NCBI GenBank assembly: GCA_932521035.1
Contig: OW051496.1
Coordinates: 9,734,001 to 9,798,000 of the forward strand
Direction of reading: 5' to 3'
DNA from: Oscheius dolichura
Lineage: Eukaryota > Nematoda > Chromadorea > Rhabditida > Rhabditidae
DNA length: 64,000 nt
Shown: positions 1 through 11,938 of the stretch, in pieces
Layout of the letters: each line of letters starts with the position of its first letter
How positions within the stretch are numbered: the first letter of the stretch is position 1
The notes under the pieces: generated by a model
Told to the model about the DNA's origin: nothing
Databases searched by the model: none
What the model saw: the letters and a program-made list of their open reading frames with translations, nothing else
Translations under genes and position numbers: made by a program

Positions 1-828
1 CCATCATACAGTCCAACAAGTCCAAGTGGTGAGATTTGTTTATTTTCGATTTTTTGAACATTTACTTTTAGCATATTCTCCAACATCTCCATCGTATTCG
101 CCGACATCGCCTGGCTATTCTCCCACAAGTCCGCGGTATACACCAGGAACAGCTCAAACTTACAGTCCATCGAGTCCTACGTAAGCGTGGTCTTCTTTTT
201 CTTGAGTAAATACATTTTAGATATTCACCTTCATCGCCGACGTATTCACCTGGTTCTCCGACATACAGTCCATCCAGTCCAACATATCAAGGCTCAACAT
301 CATACAGTCCTTCAAGTCCAAGATATTCGCCTCAGTCACCGGCATCGTACTCACCATCAAGTCCGCAATACAGTCCGTCGTCACCAGCGTACAGTCCTTC
401 AAGTCCGGCTTATTCACCTTCGTCGCCGACTTACTCTCCTCTATCTCCACGGGGAGCAGGCAGTTCCTATTCTCCTTCATCACCACAGTATACTCCAGGA
501 TCACATGCTTACAGTCCATCCAGTCCGCAGGTATGTTTTTTAATTAAATCTTGTAATAAAATTAATTTCAGTATTCTCCGAGCTCTCCTACATATTCTCC
601 TGAAGCCGGACCTTCCACCAGTTATAATACTCCCGGAAGCGAAAACGTCACATCACCGGCATCTCCGTACTCGCCTTCCTCTCCACAATACAGTCCCAGT
701 TCGCCACAGTACACTCCAGGCTCTCCACAGGTTGGCATTACAGAATTTATTTTTAATATTTTTATTTTTAGTATACTCCTTCTGGTAATCAGTACAGTCC
801 AAGCTCACCCACATACGATCCACAATAA
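1..828 (+). CDS. RNA polymerase II largest subunit RPB1, C-terminal heptad-repeat tail (5' partial)
   Basis: This is the end of the RPB1 gene, the catalytic subunit of RNA polymerase II (ama-1 in C. elegans, POLR2A in human). Five exons are visible: 1-28, 72-180, 221-530, 572-730 and 772-828, with introns of about 40 nt. The spliced product is almost entirely the C-terminal domain: about 28 Tyr-led repeats, mostly YSPSSPx and YSPTSPx, with degenerate units such as YTPGSxx and a final short YDPQ before TAA. The tail is phosphorylated during transcription and recruits capping, splicing and termination factors. Position 7 is usually T, Q, A or R, never K. The catalytic body lies upstream of the window. 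The repetitive DNA gives misleading long ORFs on both strands. Identification is firm; the exact repeat number depends on correct assembly. Confidence 0.96.
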
Positions 829-3800
829 GGAAGGATATTTACCGGTTTTAAAGAATATTTTTCTATACGCTTTTATTTTCATTCTCGATATTGTTGTATC
901 TAAACGAGTAGCGCCATTTGGTATTATGTTCTTCTTTCCCTGTTAGTTTTGACATTACTACATATAAATATATCTCCCTTTACTTTTTGTTATACTTCTC
1001 TCCTCAAAATAACTCAAACCAGCTGATTGCTCTTCTCGCACAGCCACATTACTTCTTCAACCTTTTCCTTTTATTTGTCTTCGTGGACCAGCCGGCCCTG
1101 GCAGACTGTCGCCCGCTTGTGCAACATATGTACACACTTCCGCAATCTCCCTCCCTCATTTTTTTCCTTTCTCATTGAATTTTTTCGCCATTCTGGCAGG
1201 CAAATTGCTGTTTACTCATCGCTACTCAGCAGTCTAAACATCCAATTTCCAAATGGGGGAAGTCACACGGGGCTTATCTTTATCCCTCGGTTGCCAAGGT
1301 GACCCGACTCGACTCTCGTCTCACCGACAGACAAAGCTATTCCTGGCAGCACTCCACGTGAACCACCTAGCCATTATAGTGAGTTATTACTCGCAATTTG
1401 ATTGACACTCGCCTCAGATTGACATTTAATTCACTGGAGGTCAACTTTTTTCTTGTGGGCATGTGAAAATTTCAGTCAGCAGTTATTCACGTGCTCTTAT
1501 TTCCCATAAAACCGGAAAATGCTCGCTCTCTCTACTATTTCCTACTTGTTATTGAGATTTTTGGCTGAGATAGTGTTCTAGTTGGGGTAGAGGCACGATA
1601 TTTATGGCACTTTCAGTTTTTCTGGTGAAATACACTTTTACATAGATTTTTTGTATTCCTTTTTCAATAAAACACATTGCATCAGGTATTTATTACCTGG
1701 ATATACCTTAAAAAATGTTTAGAAACAATAGCAATAAAAAAAATAAGTTACCAGTTTTAGAAGGTGGCATATGGCTCATAGATCGCTGTTGCTCTTCATT
1801 TCTTGGTTAGATAACTTCTTTTAGAATTCCTTTTTTGAATCCTTTTCAATAAAATCAAACAGCATGACATTTCTTCCCTTTTCAACGAGTGCAAGTTATA
1901 CGACGACGGGAGTGAGCGAACAATTAGTGCACCCGATCACATGCTACTGGGAAAGAGACCGTTTTGAGTAGAAACCTGTCTACTTCCTCATTTCTTTCTC
2001 CTTTTTTTTGCACCTGGTGTGATTGCTCATTTTTTCAAACACAAACAGAAAATCATTCGTCTGCTTGACCGTGAAAAGTGAGAGACACGGCGGCTGGCTG
2101 AAGTGAATGATGATGACGGTACTTGGAGTGTTTGACCGCTTTTGCATAATCTCCATGAACTGGTTTCCTCTCTCGCAAACCTCACTGTCTATATTAGTCA
2201 TCAGACAGATTATTTTTTTCCTAACAAAACTATGATTTCCTTCTCTCTCTCTCTCTGTTTTTTTCCTAATCAAAAACAGATGTTGTTATATAGAGTGATT
2301 CCCCATTCGTAAACGTCTTTCTGTTATTGCCATCTATTGTAGATTTATTGCATTTTCTTCTTCATGTATTACATGCCTTATATTTGCTAGAAATGTGTAT
2401 AAAACAAGGAAAACTGATTTTTTAGCCATCTAAAACAATTTAGAACCGAAAATTTATTGCATCTTCTTCTTTTTTTGCTTCCTGAACTCTAAAAATATAT
2501 GAACATTATAAAAAAAGACTAATTTTTATGTATTTAATGAAATGAAGAAGCTTTGCAGGCCTCTAGGAAAAGATATTCGCGCAGGCCATCCGAGCCGCCT
2601 CCCAAATGGTGGACAGTTGCTCAGCAGAGGCACATTACTCTGTTTTACAATCTTCCTCACCTGCAAATAAGCTCCCCGTAATTTTTATCTGATTGATTTC
2701 TGTATATTTTTGTGAATATCTTTAGAAAAAGTCGAGAAAAATCTAACTTTTCTTTTTACCGGATCTTGTGACAGTTCTTATTTGTTCACCTCAACACCTA
2801 AATCAACTAACCGGACATGTGTGTCAATACTTTTTGGTAAATTTTCGTAGTTAGCAGCGCGAGAGAGGTGTGATCTTAGATCTGGACCATCATCCTCTTC
2901 TCTCGCTCTCCTTCTTTTCCTGAGGGGGATTTCTAAGTGCCCCGTGGCGGTTGTTTGCATATTCTGTTGACAGTTCACAGGGCGGCACATGTGCTGGCCC
3001 ACCCTCTTCTTCTTTTCACCTTCTCTTCTTCTCTCAACATCTGTCTTCGTCTCTATTTCATCAATTCACACGTTCCTCTACTCTAGCCAGTCATCGGCCG
3101 GTGGCGAACGGGAAGGGAGATGTTTGTTGAGGGGGGACATTCCCAGCCTTGCGTTCCTCCCGCCCGGATATCAGATCAGGGGAAAAATGAAGAGCCCGAA
3201 ATTTGAGAGCCGCTCAATTCAATTTTCATCCTGGTCGGAGAACACACTTCTTTGAGCTTTTTATTTTGAACTTTTGGAGATTTTCGGACCTTTACGATTC
3301 CGAAGAATTCGCAGTGGCGCGCTCCGTAAATCTGCCCCCATCTAACATCGTGCCGAAATGCCATTTTTATCGTTTTTCTGAACATTTTCCTCGATTTTTT
3401 TGCTTTGATATTTTGTATAACACTGTTCTTATTCTAAAGAACGAAAATAAAAAAAGAGAAACCATGGAGAAAACAAGGTAAATGGCAGTTTTTCAAACTT
3501 CTGGAAATGGAGCAGATATACTGATCCTTTTTTGCCGCAACCGTTTTATTGTCTTTTTCATCTTCTCGAGTATTCTCTGAGCTCGATTTCGAGTCCAAAC
3601 AACACTGACCATTTACCAAAAACGGCCGACTGTGTACTTTTTTTCGCCGGGAAGAGGAGGCGTCCCATTTCGGTGAGTGCACAGTGCCAGATAATCCTTC
3701 TCGGCGTTCCATTCGCATTTCCTCGCTTTTCCGCCGGCGCTCAGTGACGCAGTCTCATATAGAGGGATGGTTTACAAAAAAGATCAAACATACCCCGGCC

Positions 3801-4011
3801 TCCTTCCGCTGTTTTTCACCTCTTCATCTCTTGGCATTTTGTAGCCGTCCGTTCCACACAGTGAATCAGCTGCCCGCGTTCGTGGCCTTCTATTATGGCT
3901 CTTCAACACGGCAAATGACGTTCTCCCGGCTTTTCTGCCCACTTTTCATAAAAATGACGATAATAACCCCGGAACAGGAAGAACTTCCTCCTTTGCAATG
4001 GAGCTCCGTCT

Positions 4012-4080
4012 GTACTTATAGCGCAATGGTATGAGGCGCGCTTGAAAGTAAACTGGTCCGAGTTCGACTCGTCCCTCCCA
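4012..4080 (+). other. tRNA-like relic with pol III A and B boxes
   Basis: An A-box-like TAGCGCAATGGTATGAGG is followed about 35 nt later by a B-box-like GAGTTCGACTC. The sequence between could form an anticodon loop with GAA, but the acceptor-stem ends do not pair. It is probably a tRNA-derived pseudogene or SINE head. Its 3' end lies just before the palindrome at 4103. Confidence 0.35.
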
Positions 4081-4102
4081 TCTTTTTAGTTGAAAATTGA
4101 CA

Positions 4103-4528
4103 TACATGGGCAAAACGCCCAATTTCGGACGCGCCCGTTTTCGGGAGTAGACTGGAGTGCCGGATGTTTGTGTCCATATCTCGGGCATTTCTTGGTCAAT
4201 TTCAAAACTTCAACCTGCATCTTGTAGAGCACGTCAAGACGATTCTACCAAGCCTGATCATAGCTCAATCGGGCAGAAAGAAAAATCGCTAGCCTCACAA
4301 ACGTTGACTTGTTCGAGATTGGTCTCAGGAAGCGTTACGTAACGCTCCTTTATTAACGTTTGGTAGGCCAGCGATTTTTCTTTCGGTCCGTTTGAGCTAT
4401 GACCAGGCTCATTAAAATCGTCTTGACGTGCTTTCAAAGTAGGTCTTTGAAATTTTAAAATTGGCAAGGAAATACCCGAGATACGGGTACAAACACCCGA
4501 CACGCCCGAAAACGTGCCCATGTATGAA
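4103..4528. repeat. Long palindromic repeat, family P3, complete copy
   Basis: About 425 bp reads as an imperfect palindrome centred on GCGTTACGTAACGC near 4335. Both arms carry the phrase TGTTTGTGTCC-TATCTCGG (right arm inverted) and AGCACGTCAAGACGATT. Related copies lie at 12325, 19093, 38935 and 62408, so this is a dispersed foldback element. No coding capacity is visible. Confidence 0.8.
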
Positions 4529-5310
4529 AATTGACACAGTACGGTGTTTTATAGTGTCCAAAAGACTTCCATAGACGTAATTTCTCAAATTTCACTATTT
4601 TTTGCCCTAGAAACGGTCAAATATCCTCCTTCCACCTCGCAAACAGGGATATTCTGACTCATTCCCGCCGCCTACACTCATTTTGTGAAGTCTCATTTCT
4701 TCCAGTCATAATAGTCGAGAAATTCTTGCTATTCCACAGGAGAAGGAGAGAAAAATAAGTAAATAAATAGGACAGTCTTTTCGAATTTTGAGCAACAGTC
4801 ACAGTCAGCAGGGAGTCTCTGTCCACAACTGGCTGCCAGTCAACAGGACTCTCATATTCCCCATTTTCCCGCCTTTTCCACCTGGAATATAGTAAAATGA
4901 GCCCTAAATATTGTCTAAATTTGGCTGAAACAGCTTTAGATTAGCCCGCAAGGCGGCGCCAGTCACAAAGCGGTGATCGGCTAGCCGAAAAGAGCAATAA
5001 ATTAGTCCCTCAGAACACGGCAGAACCTTCTACAAGGGGTCAAAAATCTTGCTCCCCTCGAAATTATTAGGGGCGACGCCGTCATAATAGAAAAGGGACA
5101 CGAACGGGAGCAGCCACATCCCCCTTGATCTCTTCTTCTCGGCTTTTTGACATCAGGAGACCTCTGGCGTCACCGTGCCTAATTAATTTTTCGCATGTTC
5201 CTTGCCTATTTTTAGTAGGCAGCCGAGTTTTGAATTCAATTCAACGAGCTCTATACTTGGAGTTGACCAAGTGTACGAATGCAGCGAAATCACCTGGCGA
5301 TCGCCTTGAC

Positions 5311-5379
5311 AACACGGTGCAGTTGGTTAAGGGGCAGACTGTAGTGCGAAAGGTTACGGGTTCTACTCCCCCACTGGTC
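5311..5379 (+). other. tRNA-like relic
   Basis: GGTGCAGTTGGTTAAGG resembles an A box, and GGGTTCTACTCC resembles a B box in which the conserved CG has become TA. The acceptor stem does not pair. Probably a decayed tRNA or tRNA-derived element. Confidence 0.3.
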
Positions 5380-6050
5380 ATTTCCTCATTTTTGCAATAC
5401 TTTTCCGCCAATGGAAGCTGTTGCTGACACTTTTTCCCGATCCCAGTGCTCGCTTGTCCCCGTCTTAACGTCACAAACACGCTGCTGCTGACCATTTACT
5501 TTGCCTTCACTGCTCGGGTCCTTTAATCCCTCTGCTGTACTCTCTTTCTGCTCCGTCACACACACTCTGTCGGGCCTGCTTGTGTGCTCCTGTGGTCGTT
5601 GTTCCTTCCTGTCTCTTATCATCCAGTCTTGTTTTCACCCCCCACATCCCGGTCCGTGGTCGCTCCAGCGTCAAATTGAACGTGACAAACGAATTTACGG
5701 GAGGTACAGGAATTTTTTAGGCCAATATTCCTCGCCTGGAGGAGGGAGAGACAATGGGGAAGGGGCCACTTGGCAGATCCAGCCTTTTTCCCGCGCTTTT
5801 TGCAACCAGAGAGTGGTGGGACCCGGGGGCTTACCCGGCAGTAGTCCAACTGAAGTTCAAGAGCCAGAGGGGGCCCACCCTCCCTCCCGAGATAATCCCA
5901 CTTCACCAGCTCCCCCCCTCGAAACCCCTGCTGATTCCTCTCTTCACACATCCTCCCCCACACCCCGCCCGCCGGTCCATGTTTGTCCTTGTGGTTTTAA
6001 TGGTTTCCGAGTCCTCATTTTCCTTTTTCATCCTGCGAGCCTCCTTGCAT

Positions 6051-6120
6051 AGTGATGTAGTAGATAGAATGCGCGGCACGTATTAAACTGACCCGGGTTC
6101 AATCCCTCTCCGGGTCATCA
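6051..6120 (+). other. tRNA-like relic
   Basis: A degenerate A-box-like stretch (GTAGTAGATAGAATGCGC) precedes CCGGGTTCAATCCC, a good B box, and a CGGGTCATC end. The 5' acceptor strand does not match. Likely a pseudogene or SINE head. Confidence 0.3.
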
Positions 6121-6639
6121 ACATTTTTGCTTTTTTTCCTTCTCTTCCCCAGGCTAAAAGACCCGGCAACTTGAATTTTATACCTCTGTTTGCTCAAAAT
6201 TCGGCCGCCTCTTGCTTCAAATTCTCTTATCAGTTGATCCCCTCTGGCACGGAGTGGAGAGTTCAGGCTCCATCTTCCCCTTCTCTTTTGTGCTCCCCCT
6301 GCAAGGCAAATGACGAGTTTCTTTTGTTTCCCCGGGACACTACCATTGTTGTGGATTGACCCCCCAATACTTCCTCCTAGGCTAAAATCACTTTGTGACC
6401 ACCAATTAGAGCCCCCGTCCCCAAGGCATTCAATGTGGAATTCCGGGTTCTCCAGTCCAGTTCCATGAGTCCACTCTTGCGCCCTCTTGAATTTTTAGAA
6501 ACTTTGATATAAAACTCATATATTTTATGGGGTAATTGGCTTCCCCCCTTTTTCCTCTAATGAGTCAGTACAGCTGAGACCTAATCCCTCACCGCGGAAA
6601 CCATAAGAGGACGCGAAACCTGATATCAACCCTCCCTCA

Positions 6640-7010
6640 ATTGGTCAAATGCCTCAGGCCAGTTGTATAGCTTGAAATTTCGCAAATTACTCTTATTTTT
6701 ATCATAGAAATTATAAAAATGATTGCTTTCTACCAAAAAAATAACGGAAAACTGAAGTAAACCTCTAAAAATTTGGATAAAAATGAAAAATTGTGATCTT
6801 ATCGTCGATTTCTTAAAGTAAACTTCCCTGTTGGTCAAAATTTCACAAAAGGCCCTTATTTTTAGCGTACAAATTATAGGAATGATTGCTGCTGTCTATA
6901 AAAATGTATAAAATTGAATACAATCTAAAAAAATTAATAGAAAAATGACATTTGTGACCTTATCAGCGACTTCTAGAAATAAACTTCCCCCCGCTGGCCA
7001 CCAATTTTTG
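6640..7010. repeat. Diverged AT-rich tandem duplication
   Basis: Two successive units of about 180 nt (about 6655-6835 and 6836-7005) share an order of phrases: CTTATTTTTA, AAATTATA, AATGATTGCT, TGTGA-CTTATC, then AAACTTCCC and TTGGTC/CTGGCC. Neither unit is coding in a continuous frame. Confidence 0.6.
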
Positions 7011-8135
7011 TTTACTATAGCATCTGTGATTGTTAGTTCCAATTTCAAAGATCTTCTCTCTAAAAAAATAACATTGGTCATTCTGCCTGTCAGGTTTATG
7101 ACACACAACAGCATCATATTTTCTACTGATGATGTTATGTTCACCAGTTTCCATGCACCTATTATGCTAATGAGGGTTGCTGGCAGGCTTAGCGACTTAT
7201 TCAGCCGATTGCACCACACCTGTCCACCTTCATACATAATAAACTAGACGCCCTGAACGGACTGCGATGTATTTTATGCATGTGCCAGTTCAATTTAGAG
7301 TTCAAATGACGTTTTTAGCCAGAGAATATGTATAAAATGGAAATAATTGATCTATTCTTTATTCCACCTCTTCTCTTCCAATTTGCCTTTTGTTGCAAGT
7401 CACAATTTCCTCTCCTGCATTGTTAGGGGTCAAATCAAAGAAGATAAGAAGTCTCTGATAAGATTTTAGAGAAGCATGTGACGTTTCCGATAATCTTTAT
7501 CATTTGAAGTCTTCTATTTCTGGAAAATACTCTTCGTCCCCATCTGAAATGTCTAAAGAACAACAAAACGATCTGCAAAGATGCAAGGAATCTGCCAATA
7601 CGTTTCAATAATCGCCAGCAAGGAAAAATGCAGTTTTCGGGTACATCAAGTGCGTGGAATGACCGAAAAACATCGCGCATCAATTGTTTATCAACCCCTA
7701 AAGCGATTCCATTTTTTTTCATGGTCATTTTATAACAGATCAAAGGAGTAATGTATTATAAAATATTGCAAAAGAAATTGGATCCCGCGTGCACTTGTTG
7801 AATCGTGTTTTCCCTCTCCCTCATCCAAAATATATGGAAACACAATCCATTGTTGTTCTCGATCTCTCCCTGTTTATTTAGATGTCACCCTCCCCTCAAA
7901 ATACATTTTTTCAGAAAGAAACTACTAGAGCTACTAACAACTAACAGACGAACACGGAGAATAGATGCGGGTACAGACAATGAAAGGTACGGTAATGGCG
8001 GGCTAGTGAAAATGTGCAACGGGGTACGTACTACATCCCGCGAGCTATCCGAATATCCAACACTCCCCTTTTTCGGCTGTCAATAGCTCAACCCATTTCA
8101 TTTCTCTTTGCCATTTGATGCATTTTATAATTTTC

Positions 8136-8137
8136 AG
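8136..8137 (+). promoter_or_regulatory. Candidate spliced-leader acceptor site
   Basis: TAATTTTCAG ends 35 nt upstream of the ATG of the EEIG1-like gene, with no matching donor found upstream. In nematodes this context usually marks a trans-splice acceptor. It could also close a 5'UTR intron. Confidence 0.45.
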
Positions 8138-8172
8138 GAACGTACAATCTCATCGATTGGCTATGGAATAGA

Positions 8173-10015
8173 ATGGCATTTTTAATGAGAAAGAAAATGA
8201 AATTTAGCGTAGATCTTCAGGTAAGAGTTGTTATTACATCACAATGAATTTTAATTAGTTTCTTCGATTATATCATAACCCAAGTGCAGTATACATTTAA
8301 TTAAATGTGTTGCAATTCAGGTCAGCGCATTGAGTGATGTGCCGTTAGTAAATGCCACACTATTCGCTAAAGTAAGACTTCTGGAAGGAGGTGCTTTCGA
8401 AGATAATACAGAACGAGCAGAGGTTTGTTTTTTTTTATACATTTTATCTTTTCGTATGTATATTTCTGCTTATTAGTAAATACGAATTTTAGGTAGTAAA
8501 TCACAGTGCATCTTGGTCACATCGGTCATCATTTTTTTGTCGGATTGCCACAGATCCATCTTCAGGAGTGCTTGAAAAATGTCTATGTAGAATATCAATA
8601 AGAAAAGTAAGTTTATATTTTATAAAATAAATTTTCACTGTTTATTTCTGTGATTATTTACAGGAAAGCACTTTACAATTTAGACGATAAAATTTCCCTT
8701 TTCACAGAAATTTCTTGTCATCATTTTTTAATGAAAACATGCAATTTTTAGTAGCCGCGCGCAAATCGGCTTTCCGTCAACATTGTGTTCTCTATGTGAA
8801 TAAAACAAGAGACAATTTTTTTATCAGAGCGTTGAATAAATTTCGTAATATGTTATTTACAGGAGCAAAAAGCTGGAAAACCGTATATAAAATTAGGCTA
8901 CGTCGATATAAATCTCTCAGAATTTGCTGCCTCAGGAGTTGAAGGTATCCACAAATTGAATCTGTTTTATTTTTTGCTTGTTTTCAGGAATGTCCAAATC
9001 CTATCTTCTTGATGGATATGGCCTCAATTCAAGGCAGGATAATTCTAAAGTAACAGTAAAAATAACTATGTGTCATCAAAGTGGAGATCCATTCTTCAGG
9101 GTGTAAGTTTTTTGACTTTCTTTTTAAATTGAGATGGTTTTAAAATAATTATAATAAATTCTTTGCAGACCGCAAATTGCTTGCTACGAAGAGAAAGTCT
9201 TCAATCCTATGGAGCGAAAACCACCTCCATTGCCTCCACTAGTGTGTGAACTCGATGCCGATGATGACCAAATCATACTACTTAGAAAAGACGTCGCAGA
9301 AACACCAGGTTTGCTTTTATTCCCATATTTCATTATTTATTATTTCCGTTTAGAATCCTCTTCAACATCCACAGGAGCCGCCGAAGACACTGCTTCCCTA
9401 GTGTCGGAAACAAAACGACCAGTTCCCTGTACAGTCGCCTCGACAGCTTTACGGAGATTTAGCCAAGATAGATCTAGTGCTCCAAGAGTACAGAGCACAA
9501 GGTTTGCCATATTATCTTCGTTTAATTTATGTTGCCTGTTTCAGAATCGATGCGGGCGGTATTATTGATCAAATGTTAAAAGATACAAGACTTTCTGAAG
9601 CAGACGATTTTTGCCCACAAGATCTTGAAGGTTTACCAATGTGAGTTCTTTTTGCCGATCGTTTGCTTCTGATTGTAACAGGCGTTCGCGTCCATAGATC
9701 TTTTTCACGGGCCAGTGCAGACGCGAACGCTGTAGTAAACAGCCGTTTGCAATTTACTGAAAGACACGTGATGTTTCGCACGGACATTAGATCAGAGTTA
9801 TATTTTTCACTAGAGAAAAGGCGCAACGGAACAAATTCTTCGTTTAAAACGTGAAATGGCAGCTAATTTGCAGTTTTTGCACCGAAAAGCTGTCCAAAAT
9901 CAATTTATTTTTGCAATTATTAATTTTCAGGTCTCTGGATCGTGATAGTTCAATCATAATGACGCCTCAACGACTAACCGGCCATCAGAAAATCTCATTA
10001 GCCGACGGCACCTAA
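8173..10015 (+). CDS. EEIG1/FAM102-family protein with N-terminal C2 domain
   Basis: Nine exons (8173-8220, 8321-8422, 8493-8606, 8863-8944, 8988-9102, 9169-9308, 9354-9501, 9545-9640, 9931-10015) join in frame to a 309-aa protein. It starts [11 protein letters not shown] and continues with the NT-C2 signature of the EEIG1/FAM102A family: [35 protein letters not shown], then [16 protein letters not shown] and YLLDGY-LNSRQDN around residues 25-150. NT-C2 domains bind membranes or scaffold proteins; FAM102A is described as an oestrogen-induced signalling adaptor. The rest is a low-complexity tail (ESSSTSTG) ending QKISLADGT. Intron 3 (8607-8862) holds a second acceptor at 8663 that would bring in a stop after eight codons, a possible non-productive splice. 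Intron 8 holds an 11-bp inverted repeat. Identification is strong; function in this animal is inferred. Confidence 0.9.
9682..9730. repeat. Hairpin inside EEIG1-like intron 8
   Basis: GCGTTCGCGTC (9682-9692) and GACGCGAACGC (9720-9730) are perfect inverted repeats separated by 27 nt. Confidence 0.7.
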
Positions 10016-11570
10016 CTCGGCCAATCTATGACCCTAAACTCACCACCTCTCACAGCATCAAGTGTTTTGCCTGACGCTGTGTCCCATTTCCCCTCACATA
10101 ATAACTAATTTTTTTCCTCTACCGGGTGACATCATTTTTTTTTCATTTTGGTTTACTGAGCATCACTTACTCGAGCCAAGTGCAGCTTTCTTCCCGTTCA
10201 ATCTCCCCCTTTGGTATGCCATTTGCAAATGCATTTTCCCCCCAACCCCACTTTGCCATTTGAGCGAGTTGCTTTGTGATAGACCTTTTATAGAGTTTAT
10301 AATGTATATGTATATTTACATTCGGGTACCTCCAAAAGTATAAGATGTTAAACAATAAAAGGAGTTTTTATCATATGAGACCAGCCCGTTTAATACCAGG
10401 AGGTCTTTTCGCATCGAAGAAGACTTCTGTTGCCTCTGGCGAACCAGAGGCTATTCCAAAAAATTGCCCTTCTTATAAGCGCATTCCCCTAGAAAAGGGC
10501 CAAGGGGAGCGCATAATATGAATTGTATTTATGACACATAAAAATAACTGGCGAGCAGCCATTTTACTGCGGCCCCGCTGCCGAGACTGTACGAGGCCGA
10601 CGGCCATTTCTCTGGGGGCAGGCATACAGAGAGTGCGGGGTCAGAAAATAACAAAATAGTCGGGGGCTTTATTCTTTTTTTTTCGGGGATAATATGGGAA
10701 GTGCTCCATTTGGCTAGTTTATTCTTCTGGTTTTCTAAGTCTCGGACTGTGTTACATAACTACCTATAACTTTTTCTGCCTCTCACATTTTTTTATTCCT
10801 TTCCACAGTTAGATTCTACAGACCTTAAGCTTCATTTTGATATACAACATGATCAAAAAATACAGTAGGATAGAGAAATACAAGCCAAAAACTTGCTGGA
10901 ATGATTTGCCCCCCAGAGTTGCCGAGTTCTTATGGGTGCGGGGGGGGGGGGCGGAATCCTCCTGGGGCTTTGGTATTCAAAAAGTACTGTATCCTGTATA
11001 CCATTCATTCATATATATGATTAAAAAATATAAAATATGGTAATAATAACAATTTGTCGTTTTGTTCGATGGAGCGCGGTAAATTCGCGCCATTATCCCT
11101 CTCCCTCTTCCATTTTACGAGAGATACTAGTAATTCTTGTTTTCCCTTTCAATCCTCAAGAATCCCTCTTCCCATCTCCGAGTATTAATAGAAAGAGTAG
11201 AGTGATAACTGGATGTATTAGAGGAGGAGGGGTGAGACTGTTCCACAAGTCCTCCTCCCCATTCCCCGGGAAAAACGATGACGAGGAGGAGAAGAAACAT
11301 TATAACCGTTTCCGCCCATCAGTTTCTTCTTCTTCTTCCCCGGCCGGAAGGCGATTCCCATTGACAAATTATCGTAAATTCCACCCCTCTTATTAAAACA
11401 GGAGAGGAGGCAATGGCGTGTTTGTGTTCCTCCTCCTCGACGACTTCCTCTTGACCATGCACTGCCACAATGTTTCACCCTCTCTGACCTCAAACGTGTT
11501 CCTGCACCAACATTTTTGCTTTCCAATTCCTTGCTCCCCTCTGAAAACCTGGTCAAAATGAATCGGGATC
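10016..11570. other. Intergenic region
   Basis: No gene is visible between the EEIG1-like stop and the 5S rRNA. AATAAA occurs near 10355, a possible poly(A) signal for the EEIG1-like gene. A G-run lies near 10939. The rest is CT/AG-rich with no repeat that I could link to others in the window. Confidence 0.5.
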
Positions 11571-11689
11571 GTTTACGGCCATACCACGTTGACAATACGC
11601 CATCCCGTCCGATCTGGCAAGTCAAGCAACGTTGGGCCCGGTTAGTACTTGGATCGGAGACGGCTTGGGAATCCCGGGTGTCGTAAGCA
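11571..11689 (+). rRNA. 5S ribosomal RNA
   Basis: 119 nt closely match animal 5S rRNA. They begin GTTTACGGCCATACCACG, contain the conserved GCCATCCCGTCCGATCTGG and the internal promoter region GTTAGTACTTGGATCGGAGA, and end with a 3' strand (GTCGTAAGC) that pairs with the 5' end. The sequence is closer to nematode 5S than to that of other phyla that I can recall. It is a lone copy: no tandem partner and no spliced-leader RNA gene is seen beside it. Confidence 0.95.
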
Positions 11690-11698
11690 TTTTGCTTA

Positions 11699-11706
11699 AT
11701 TTTTTT
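11699..11706 (+). terminator. RNA polymerase III T-run terminator
   Basis: A run of seven T residues about 10 nt after the 5S 3' end fits a pol III termination signal and supports the 5S copy being functional. Confidence 0.7.
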
Positions 11707-11938
11707 CCTAGAAATTCGGGTGATTTTTGAATATCTAACTCCGCACGGACGTCTGACCTTCCCGCAAAACGCCCACATTTTGATTTTATGGCGATTTCTC
11801 AAGTACGGCCGACCTACTTCAGACGACCGTATAACTACCGGCCCCCCTATAAGGCAGAGAACACTGTTCATTTCCTCCTTTCTCTATTATTTTCCCACTG
11901 GGAATTAATATTTCCTACTGTAATCAGCATTTTTCAGG

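Larger units (their letters stand above)
829..8172. other. Intergenic region of about 7.3 kb
   Basis: No convincing coding exon was found on either strand between the RPB1 stop and the EEIG1-like gene. It contains three tRNA-like sequences, one long palindrome (4103-4528), an AT-rich tandem duplication (6640-7010) and CT-rich tracts. Open frames here lack splice sites or protein-like composition. Confidence 0.6.

Noticed and set aside
187-543. 118-codon plus-strand and 100-codon minus-strand open frames
   Set aside because: Shadows of the RPB1 heptad repeats; composition follows the repeat and the true frame is the spliced YSPxSPx one.
5501-6086. 183- and 110-codon overlapping open frames
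   Set aside because: CT-rich composition, two frames equally open, no splice sites or recognisable motifs.
11218-11871. 217-codon minus-strand open frame
   Set aside because: It runs across the complement of the 5S rRNA gene and low-complexity sequence; no family features.
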